Shown piece by piece: positions 1-5,395 of a stretch of 5,395 nt of DNA. Each line of letters begins with the position of its first letter. The stretch's first letter is position 1. The notes under the pieces are model-generated. The model was not told the DNA's origin, did not search any database, and saw nothing but the letters and a program-made list of their open reading frames with translations. Source of the DNA: an uncultured Bacteroidota bacterium (GTDB lineage: Bacteria > Bacteroidota > Bacteroidia > Flavobacteriales > Flavobacteriaceae); the NCBI GenBank assembly GCA_902560025.1, contig CACEKL010000028.1:1-5395 (forward strand), in the 5' to 3' direction. A program made the translations under genes and the position numbers.

Positions 1-738
1 TCTTCAAAAATACCAATATCTGTTTTGGAAGATAATATTCTTTTTTCTCGAAAATGTATTTCTATAAAAGAGTCTATATTAAAAAGTTCTAGTGGAATAA
101 TATGTGAATTTAAAAGAAGATCTCCCTCCAATGCTAATATAAATTACAAATCAACTATTTCAGAAGTTGTTAAAGGATATCAAGAGGCTGGAGCTGCTGG
201 ATTATCAATCCTAACAAATAAGAAATATTTTGATGGAGATATTGAAGATATCATTGAAATAAGAAATCTTGCAGAGATTCCTATTTTACGAAAAGAATTT
301 ATAATTAGCGAATATCAAATATTTGAAGCTAAATCAATTGGGGCTGACGCAATATTATTAATTGCATCAATTCTTACTTCAAAAGATATTTTGAATTTTA
401 GTTCCTTAGCCAAGAGCCTAGGTCTTGAAGTATTAGTTGAGGTACACACCTATGAAGAATTGAAAAAAATATCAGGAAATGATATTGATATAATTGGTGT
501 TAATAATAGAAATCTTGACACTTTAGAGATCGATTTAAATAACAGTATTGAAATGTATAAAGAGATTCCTGATGAGTTTATTAAGATATCTGAAAGTGGC
601 ATTAGTAAGGTTGAATCAATTTTAAGACTTAGAGAAGTTGGCTATCAAGGATTTTTGATTGGCGAGAATTTTATGAAAAGTATTGATCCAATGGAGGAGG
701 CATATAAATTTATAAAAGAGGTTGAAAATGAAATTTAA
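1..738 (+). CDS. trpC: Indole-3-glycerol phosphate synthase TrpC (5' end outside the window)
   Basis: TrpC closes the indole ring: it converts 1-(2-carboxyphenylamino)-1-deoxyribulose 5-phosphate to indole-3-glycerol phosphate with loss of CO2, in the cytoplasm. The frame is open from the first base, giving 245 visible residues against about 255-265 for the family, so probably only the first 10-20 residues are missing. The TTG at 25 is not a convincing start because the frame continues upstream of it. Counting from the first visible codon, the known active-site residues of this TIM barrel are all present: Glu36 and Lys38 (CEFK), Lys98 (LRKEF), Glu147 (LVEVH), Asn168 (VNNRN), and Glu198/Ser199 (SESG). 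The phosphate-binding end is GFLIGENFM. The SPSK motif common after the CEFK strand reads SPSN here. TrpC is not fused to TrpF, unlike the enterobacterial protein. Its end overlaps the trpF start by 11 bases. Confidence 0.96.
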   Translation, partial: SSKIPISVLEDNILFSRKCISIKESILKSSSGIICEFKRRSPSNANINYKSTISEVVKGYQEAGAAGLSILTNKKYFDGDIEDIIEIRNLAEIPILRKEFIISEYQIFEAKSIGADAILLIASILTSKDILNFSSLAKSLGLEVLVEVHTYEELKKISGNDIDIIGVNNRNLDTLEIDLNNSIEMYKEIPDEFIKISESGISKVESILRLREVGYQGFLIGENFMKSIDPMEEAYKFIKEVENEI

Positions 739-1354
739 AGTTTGTGGATTATTTAATGATAAAAATATTCAGCAAGTAGCTGAATTAAATCCTGATTACA
801 TCGGTCATATTTTTTGGGAAAAATCTGTAAGGTATGTAAAGACTAAAACCCCAAACCTTAAATCTGAAATAAAAAAAACTGGTGTTTTTTTTAACTCAAA
901 TTTAGATGTTGTAATTGACAAAGTATCAAAACATAATTTAGCTTGTGTTCAATTACATGGAGATGAATCGCCTGAATTTTGTAAAAAAATATTAGATAGT
1001 GGGATTCAAGTTATTAAGTCATTTAGAATTGATGATAAATTTGATTTTGGTGTTTTAAAAAATTATGAAGACTATTGTGACATGTTTTTATTTGATTCAA
1101 AATCAGACCTTCCTGGAGGAACTGGCAAGTCATTTAACTGGGAGAATTTAAAAAAATATAATTTAAAAAAGGATTTTTTTATCAGTGGTGGTATAGGGCT
1201 TCACTCTATTGATGCGCTATTTGATCTTTTAAAAATGGATCTTCCTGTCTATGGGATAGATGTAAATAGTAAATTTGAGGACGACAACTATTTGAAAAAA
1301 ATTGATGAATTAAAAACTTTTATAGAAACAATTAAAAATGAAGTATACAGTTGA
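728..1354 (+). CDS. trpF: Phosphoribosylanthranilate isomerase TrpF
   Basis: TrpF catalyses the Amadori rearrangement of N-(5-phosphoribosyl)anthranilate to the substrate of TrpC. The 208-residue length is normal for a monofunctional (beta/alpha)8 TrpF. Cys6 in KVCG matches the catalytic general base, Asp123 in LFDSK matches the general acid, and Arg35 lies in the conserved SxRYV segment. GGTGKSFNW (130-138), SGGIG (153-157) and GIDVNSKFE (176-184) are the product- and phosphate-binding loops; the last is typical of Bacteroidota. I chose the ATG at 728 because KFKVCG is the usual family N-terminus; an in-frame TTG at 722 would add only two residues. A weak purine-rich stretch (AAAGAGG, 715-721) sits 6 bases upstream. 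The gene begins inside trpC and ends 17 bases inside trpB, so translation is probably coupled. Small oddities are CGLF where CGM/LR or T is common, and SVRYV for SPRYV. Confidence 0.95.
   Translation: MKFKVCGLFNDKNIQQVAELNPDYIGHIFWEKSVRYVKTKTPNLKSEIKKTGVFFNSNLDVVIDKVSKHNLACVQLHGDESPEFCKKILDSGIQVIKSFRIDDKFDFGVLKNYEDYCDMFLFDSKSDLPGGTGKSFNWENLKKYNLKKDFFISGGIGLHSIDALFDLLKMDLPVYGIDVNSKFEDDNYLKKIDELKTFIETIKNEVYS
871..892. repeat. A8/T8 inverted repeat inside trpF
   Basis: Eight A residues (871-878), the six bases CTGGTG and eight T residues (885-892) form a perfect inverted repeat. It encodes the KKTGVFF strand of TrpF, a conserved place in the family (K-x-GVF), so codon choice in an AT-rich genome is enough to explain it. 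The stem is A-T only and lacks the GC core of an intrinsic terminator. The two homopolymer runs could be prone to slippage. Confidence 0.6.
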
Positions 1355-2519
1355 CAATAAAGGGTTTTATGGAAACTATGGAGGTGCTTTTGTACCTGAA
1401 ATGCTATTTCCAAACCTTGACGAATTAGAAAAAAATTATAACAAGATTATAAATGATTCTGATTTTCAGAAAGATTATAATAATCTTTTAAAGGATTATG
1501 TAGGAAGACCAACTCCATTATATTTTGCAGAAAGAATGTCAGAGAAATATAAATGTAAAATATATTTTAAAAGAGAGGACTTGTGCCATACAGGAGCTCA
1601 TAAAATAAATAATACTGTTGGTCAAATTTTACTAGCTAAAAGATTAGGAAAGAAAAGAATTATTGCTGAAACAGGTGCTGGTCAACATGGAGTTGCCACA
1701 GCAACTGTTTGTGCATTAGCAGGAATTGAATGTGTAATATATATGGGAGCTATTGATATAAAAAGACAAGCTCCTAATGTTGCTAGAATGAAAATGCTGG
1801 GAGCTAGTGTGGTTGCAGCTGAATCTGGGAGTAAAACTCTCAAGGATGCTACAAATGAGGCTATTAGAGATTGGATTAATAATCCTATTACAACTCACTA
1901 CATAATTGGATCAGTTGTTGGTCCTCATCCATATCCTGATATGGTTGCCAAATTTCAATCAATCGTTTCTAAAGAGATAAAGTCTCAGTTAATTGAAAAA
2001 GAAGGAACTAATAGCCCGGATTATTTAATAGCTAATATTGGAGGAGGAAGTAATGCAGCTGGATTATATTATCATTATTTAGAAGACGAGAAAGTAAAAA
2101 TTATTTCAGTTGAAGCAGCTGGTGAAGGTGTTGAATCTGGTAAAAGTGCTGCTACATCAGTTCTTGGTAAAACTGGAATTATTCATGGAAGTAAAACTCT
2201 TTTAATGCAAACCAAGGATGGGCAAATAGTTGAGCCTTACTCCATATCAGCTGGCTTAGATTATCCTGGTGTTGGTCCACTTCATGCACATTTATTAGAA
2301 AGCAAAAGAGCAGAGTTCATTTCGATAACGGATAGTGATGCTATGCTAGCAGGATTAGAAGTCTCTAAACTAGAAGGAATTATTCCTGCAATAGAAACTG
2401 CTCATGCATTTGCTGCATTTAAGTATTTAGATTTTAAACCAAATGATATAATTGTTGTTAACTTCTCTGGAAGAGGAGATAAAGACTTAAATACTTACAT
2501 TGATTATTTTAAATTATAA
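1338..2519 (+). CDS. trpB: Tryptophan synthase beta chain TrpB
   Basis: TrpB is the PLP-dependent subunit of tryptophan synthase. It joins indole, channelled from TrpA, with L-serine to give L-tryptophan. At 393 residues it has the normal length of the classical TrpB1 type. The N-terminal GFYGNYGGAFVPE (9-21) is typical. Lys89 in GAHKINN forms the Schiff base with PLP. Glu111 in AETGAGQHG is the catalytic acid/base. GGGSNA (235-240) binds the cofactor phosphate, Asp308 (GLDYPGVGP) belongs to the gating and serine-binding region, and Ser377 in NFSGRGDKD contacts the pyridine nitrogen. The residues between about 100 and 190 form the mobile COMM domain that signals to the alpha subunit. All key residues are intact. 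The ATG at 1338 lies within the end of trpF, and the TAA shares one base with the trpA ATG. I saw no sign of transfer or damage. Overall sequence character is flavobacterial. Confidence 0.98.
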   Translation: MKYTVDNKGFYGNYGGAFVPEMLFPNLDELEKNYNKIINDSDFQKDYNNLLKDYVGRPTPLYFAERMSEKYKCKIYFKREDLCHTGAHKINNTVGQILLAKRLGKKRIIAETGAGQHGVATATVCALAGIECVIYMGAIDIKRQAPNVARMKMLGASVVAAESGSKTLKDATNEAIRDWINNPITTHYIIGSVVGPHPYPDMVAKFQSIVSKEIKSQLIEKEGTNSPDYLIANIGGGSNAAGLYYHYLEDEKVKIISVEAAGEGVESGKSAATSVLGKTGIIHGSKTLLMQTKDGQIVEPYSISAGLDYPGVGPLHAHLLESKRAEFISITDSDAMLAGLEVSKLEGIIPAIETAHAFAAFKYLDFKPNDIIVVNFSGRGDKDLNTYIDYFKL

Positions 2520-3280
2520 TGAATAGAATTGACAAAAAATTAAAAGAAGAAGGTAAACTGTTGTCAATATATTTTACAGCAGGATATCCTAGTTTAGATG
2601 ATACAGTTGATATTATTTTTAAGCTTCAGGAATCTGGTGTTGATATGATAGAGATAGGACTACCTTTTAGTGATCCACTTGCTGATGGGCCTACAATTCA
2701 AGATAGCTCTACAAAGGCAATTAAAAATGGAATGAACACTAATGTCCTAATTGATCAACTAAAAGGAATTAGAGATAAAGTTTCAATTCCTCTAATAATA
2801 ATGGGATATTTTAACCCTATCCTTCAGTATGGTGTAGAAAACTTTTGCAAAAAATGTAATGAGATTGGAATTGATGGATTAATAATTCCTGACTTACCAA
2901 TAGATTATTATGAAGCAAATTATAAATCAATATTTGAAGAAAATCATCTTTATAATATGTTTTTAATAGCTCCACAGACTTCAGATGAAAGAATAAGAAA
3001 GATTGACTCTATATCTAATGGTTTTATCTATATGGTAAGCTCTTCTAGTATAACTGGATCAAAAAATTCCTTTAGCCCTGAGCAAATAAATTATTTTGAA
3101 AGAATTGAAAAAATGAATCTAAAAACTCCTAGAATAATTGGTTTTGGAGTTGGAAATAATCACACATTTAATACTGTCGTAAAATATTCCAAGGGAGCAA
3201 TAATTGGATCTGCATTTATAAAGAATCTACATGAGCATGGAATTGATTCAATTGCTTCATACATAGGTTCAATCAGATAA
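2519..3280 (+). CDS. trpA: Tryptophan synthase alpha chain TrpA
   Basis: TrpA cleaves indole-3-glycerol phosphate to indole and glyceraldehyde 3-phosphate; the indole passes through a tunnel to TrpB in the alpha2-beta2 complex. The 253-residue length is slightly shorter than the enterobacterial 268 but ordinary for Bacteroidota. The two catalytic acids are visible: Glu45 in IEIGLPFSDP and Asp56 in LADGPTIQ. Tyr171 in IYMVSSSSITG is the conserved active-site tyrosine with loop 6 after it. GFGVG (208-212) and GAIIGSAFIK (226-235) bind the substrate phosphate. The start is fixed by the TAATG junction, where the trpB stop and the trpA ATG share one base, a classic arrangement for coupled, equal production of the two subunits. 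It is followed after a single base by the methyltransferase gene. Confidence 0.97.
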   Translation: MNRIDKKLKEEGKLLSIYFTAGYPSLDDTVDIIFKLQESGVDMIEIGLPFSDPLADGPTIQDSSTKAIKNGMNTNVLIDQLKGIRDKVSIPLIIMGYFNPILQYGVENFCKKCNEIGIDGLIIPDLPIDYYEANYKSIFEENHLYNMFLIAPQTSDERIRKIDSISNGFIYMVSSSSITGSKNSFSPEQINYFERIEKMNLKTPRIIGFGVGNNHTFNTVVKYSKGAIIGSAFIKNLHEHGIDSIASYIGSIR

Positions 3281-3281
3281 A

Positions 3282-3986
3282 ATGAGAAATAACGAAAAAT
3301 CCAATTTCTTATACATCAAAAATATCTTTGAATCAATTTCTAATGAATATGATTTTATGAATGATTTGATGACTTTTAAAAATCATTCTAAATGGAAAGA
3401 AGAAATAGTTGAAATTGCAATAGATTCATCTCCAAAAAAAATTCTTGATATTGCAACAGGTACAGGGGACATTGCAATAAAGCTTAGTAAAATAAAAGGG
3501 TCAATTATCGATGCAGTTGATGTATCAGATAATATGCTTAAAATTGCTCATAACAAAATTGACAAGCTAAATATTAATAATATTAATCTAAAAACATGCG
3601 AAGCCGAGAACCTAGTTTTTGATGATAACCAGTTTGACATCATATCTATAGGATATGGAGTTAGAAACTTTACTAATCTTACTAAGGGTTTAAGTGAAAG
3701 TTACAGAGTTTTAAAAAATAATGGAAAACTTATTATCCTTGAAACTTCGATTCCAGAAAATCCAATAATTAAATTACTATATAAACTAATAACCTCTATA
3801 TATATTCCTGTAATTGCTTTTATCTTCTCTAGAAAAACAAAAGCATATCTTTATTTATTAAATTCTACAAAAAAATTTCCTCCAAGAAAAAAGTTTCTTG
3901 ATAAACTAAAAAAAACAGGTTTCAAAAAAATTGAAACAAGAAAAAAACTTTATGGTGCTTCTACTATTTATATAGCGTCAAAATAA
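3282..3986 (+). CDS. ubiE: UbiE/MenG-family quinone C-methyltransferase (probable demethylmenaquinone methyltransferase)
   Basis: This is an SAM-dependent class I methyltransferase of 234 residues, normal for UbiE/MenG (about 230-255). The N-terminal segment with FESISNEYDFMNDLMTF (16-32) is the family signature region. DIATGTGD (56-63) is the SAM-binding motif I, DVSDNML (80-86) holds the acidic residue for the SAM ribose, and GYGVRNF (124-130) is the UbiE hallmark, followed by YRVLKNNGKLIILE. The C-terminal AYxYL-type motif is degenerate (AYLYLLNSTKKFP). In Bacteroidota, which normally use menaquinone, the expected reaction is methylation of demethylmenaquinol to menaquinol at the inner membrane; the ubiquinone step of proteobacterial UbiE is less likely here. 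The ATG lies one base after the trpA stop, so it is probably carried on the trp transcript. Two tandem in-frame TAA codons end it, and its end overlaps the convergent permease gene by 9 bases. Confidence 0.93.
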   Translation: MRNNEKSNFLYIKNIFESISNEYDFMNDLMTFKNHSKWKEEIVEIAIDSSPKKILDIATGTGDIAIKLSKIKGSIIDAVDVSDNMLKIAHNKIDKLNINNINLKTCEAENLVFDDNQFDIISIGYGVRNFTNLTKGLSESYRVLKNNGKLIILETSIPENPIIKLLYKLITSIYIPVIAFIFSRKTKAYLYLLNSTKKFPPRKKFLDKLKKTGFKKIETRKKLYGASTIYIASK

Positions 3987-5312
3987 TAAGCTAATTATTA
4001 GAGTAAAAATTAAACCTGAAATAGACAAAATTAATGTCATAAGTGTCCAAGATAAAAATGTTTTTTTCATTGAAAGTCCTAGATATTGATTTACAAGCCA
4101 AAATCCACTATCATTAACATGTGAGAAAGTTGAAGCTCCTGATGCAATTGATATTACAATAAGACTAAGAGAGATTGGATCATTTATTTTATCTATTAAT
4201 AATGGAGATACAAGACTAGCTGATGTTATCATTGCAACTGTTGAAGAACCTTGAAGAACTCTTATAAAAACTGCACATAAAAAAGATGCAACTAAAATTA
4301 ATTCTGATGAACTAAAAATACTTTGAGCTAATAATTCACCAATATTTAATTCTATCAATATTTGTTTTAATACCCCACCTGCACCAGTTATTAATATTAT
4401 AGCTCCTGCTGGCGCAAATGACTTTGAAACAATTTTCTCTAATTTCTTTTTATCTATCCCAAGTCTGATTCCAAGAAAATACCATGCAATTATATTAGCA
4501 ATTATTAGAGCTGAGAAAGGGTGGCCTATAAACTTAATAAATTCAGAAACTGTTTCATTAGTTATACTCAGTATTCCAGTATCTAGTAGAGATCTAAAAA
4601 TAATTAGAATAAGTGGTAGGAGTATTATTAGTAGGACTGATCTTATACTAGGAGTAGTATTTACTTCTAATTCTTCAGTATCAAAAACTACTTTAGAATT
4701 AAAATCAATTTTAGACGTTATAAAATTTGTAAAAATTACTCCAGATAAAATAGCTGAGGGTATACCAACAATTAAACCAAATAACATTACATAGCCTAGA
4801 TCAGCTCCAAGAATTTGAGAAACAGCAACAGGTCCAGGAGTAGGAGGTATAAAAGCATGAGTTACTGCTAAACCTGCAAGTAGTGGAAGAGCATAATAAA
4901 CCAAGGATTTATTTGACTTCTTTTGAATAGAATAAATTACTGGCAAAAGAAGTATAAATGCTACATCAAAGAATACGGGAATTGCAATAAAAAAACCACT
5001 AATTAATAACGCCCACTGAGATTTCTTTTCACCAAACTTATTCAACAGGTATTTAGTGATTTCTTTTGCACCACCAGTTGATTCAAGTATGGCACCAAAC
5101 ATAGCTCCAAGACCAACTATTACTGCAATATATCCTAGTGTACTGCCCATTCCTTGTTGAATATTATTTATTATTATTTCACCATCAAGACCTGAAAGAA
5201 GACCAATCACAATTGATGATGTTAGTAATGAAATAAAAGGAGAAAATCTAAATTTTATTACTTGAACAAGTAAAAGACAAATACCGATAATCAATGAAAG
5301 ATAAATACTCAT
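3978..5312 (-). CDS. gntP: GntP-family permease, probable gluconate:H+ symporter
   Basis: This is a complete 444-residue polytopic inner-membrane protein of the GntP family (TC 2.A.8), at the usual length. About 12-14 hydrophobic segments run through it, for example around 1-19, 24-42, 57-76, 101-128, 172-196, 224-240, 300-318 and 420-443. Family motifs are GLGAMFGAILESTGGA (67-82), THAFIPPTPGPVA (151-163), GSSTVAMITSASLVSP (355-370) and FSHVNDSGFWLVNQY (396-410). Members carry gluconate or related acids such as idonate, fructuronate or glycerate, so the family alone does not fix the substrate. The immediately preceding 6-phosphogluconate dehydrogenase tail argues for gluconate; Bacillus subtilis gntRKPZ pairs the same two functions. 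The ATG directly abuts the upstream stop (TAAATG) with no clear Shine-Dalgarno, as is common in Bacteroidota, so it is probably translated as part of that operon. Its final codons overlap the end of the convergent ubiE. Confidence 0.93.
   Translation of the reverse strand: MSIYLSLIIGICLLLVQVIKFRFSPFISLLTSSIVIGLLSGLDGEIIINNIQQGMGSTLGYIAVIVGLGAMFGAILESTGGAKEITKYLLNKFGEKKSQWALLISGFFIAIPVFFDVAFILLLPVIYSIQKKSNKSLVYYALPLLAGLAVTHAFIPPTPGPVAVSQILGADLGYVMLFGLIVGIPSAILSGVIFTNFITSKIDFNSKVVFDTEELEVNTTPSIRSVLLIILLPLILIIFRSLLDTGILSITNETVSEFIKFIGHPFSALIIANIIAWYFLGIRLGIDKKKLEKIVSKSFAPAGAIILITGAGGVLKQILIELNIGELLAQSIFSSSELILVASFLCAVFIRVLQGSSTVAMITSASLVSPLLIDKINDPISLSLIVISIASGASTFSHVNDSGFWLVNQYLGLSMKKTFLSWTLMTLILSISGLIFTLIISLLF
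3984..4000. repeat. Short AT-only inverted repeat at the ubiE/gntP convergent junction
   Basis: TAATAA (3984-3989), a 5-base loop GCTAA and TTATTA (3995-4000) pair perfectly. The left arm is the tandem stop of ubiE; the right arm lies within the last codons of the minus-strand permease gene. On the plus strand no T-run follows; on the minus strand only four T residues follow, and the hairpin would precede the stop codon. It is therefore a poor intrinsic terminator in either direction and may be chance in AT-rich DNA. Confidence 0.3.
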
Positions 5313-5395
5313 TTAATTAATTTTTATTTCATGAGACCCAAAATAGTTTCTTTGAGCTTGAATTAGCTTGGTACTTAGAGAAGAACTTGAAATCT
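5313..5395 (-). CDS. gnd: 6-phosphogluconate dehydrogenase, C-terminal 26 residues only (5' part outside the window)
   Basis: Reading the minus strand from the window edge, one frame gives ISSSSLSTKLIQAQRNYFGS followed by HEIKIN and a TAA at 5315-5313. This matches the C-terminus of decarboxylating 6-phosphogluconate dehydrogenase, where L-P-A-N-LIQAQRDYFGAH is highly conserved. The Arg of QAQR and the His six residues later correspond to Arg446 and His452 of the sheep enzyme, which bind the 6-phosphogluconate phosphate across the dimer. The enzyme oxidises 6-phosphogluconate to ribulose 5-phosphate and CO2 with NADP+ or NAD+. The usual tail after that His (about 13-30 residues with an FHTxW motif) is absent; the protein stops five residues later. 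The stop codon touches the permease ATG, so the two are probably cotranscribed. The identification rests on a short but very characteristic segment. Confidence 0.82.
   Translation of the reverse strand, partial: ISSSSLSTKLIQAQRNYFGSHEIKIN

Noticed and set aside
25..27. TTG at 25 as the trpC start codon
   Set aside because: The frame stays open back to base 1 and the family N-terminus is longer, so the true start lies upstream of the window.
722..724. TTG at 722 as the trpF start codon
   Set aside because: The ATG at 728 gives the standard KFKVCG N-terminus; the TTG would add just two residues and increase overlap with trpC.
1716..1898. A 60-codon open frame on the minus strand
   Set aside because: It lies wholly inside trpB, antisense to the highly conserved COMM-domain region, and its translation resembles no family. 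It is a shadow of the real gene.
3984..4005. Intrinsic terminator for ubiE or the permease gene
   Set aside because: The stem is six A-T pairs only, no T-run follows on the plus strand, and on the minus strand the hairpin would come before the permease stop codon.
5313..5395. Promoter and leader region for the permease gene
   Set aside because: The stretch translates as the conserved C-terminus of 6-phosphogluconate dehydrogenase up to a stop that touches the ATG, so it is coding rather than a leader.
1..5395. A hidden novel system, mobile element, CRISPR array, riboswitch or RNA gene
   Set aside because: Every gene belongs to a known metabolic family, only one base lies outside coding sequence, and I saw no repeat array, attachment site, transposase or structured RNA signature.

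Overview
This is an AT-rich window (roughly 30% GC by eye) that is packed almost edge to edge with ordinary metabolic genes. The protein sequences look like Bacteroidota, most likely a flavobacterium-like lineage. The best evidence is TrpB, with its CHTGAHK-type lysine loop, the DIKRQAPNVARMKMLGA stretch and the TYIDYF C-terminus, together with the separate (unfused) trpC and trpF. Only one base between annotated genes is non-coding. This suggests a compact, possibly streamlined genome. That ecological reading is inference.

Positions 1-3986, plus strand: the distal part of a tryptophan operon, trpC (5' end cut by the window), trpF, trpB and trpA. It is followed after one base by a ubiE/menG-type quinone C-methyltransferase. 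The neighbours overlap by 11, 17 and 1 bases and are then separated by 1 base, so one transcript with coupled translation is the simplest reading. TrpC and TrpF convert phosphoribosyl-anthranilate to indole-3-glycerol phosphate. TrpA and TrpB form tryptophan synthase and finish the pathway. The methyltransferase probably performs the last step of menaquinone synthesis, another branch from chorismate.

Positions 3978-5395, minus strand: a convergent pair. The window opens (on the minus strand) with the last 26 codons of a 6-phosphogluconate dehydrogenase gene (gnd/gntZ type). Its TAA touches the ATG of a complete GntP-family permease. Together they suggest a gluconate uptake and oxidation operon. 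The permease gene and the methyltransferase gene run into each other and overlap by 9 bases at their 3' ends.

I found no RNA genes, mobile elements, CRISPR arrays, convincing promoters or intrinsic terminators, and no stretch of non-coding DNA longer than a base. I do not see a previously undescribed system. The points most worth a second look are the methyltransferase placed at the end of the trp operon, the short C-terminal tail of the dehydrogenase, and the head-on overlap of two operons without a visible terminator.
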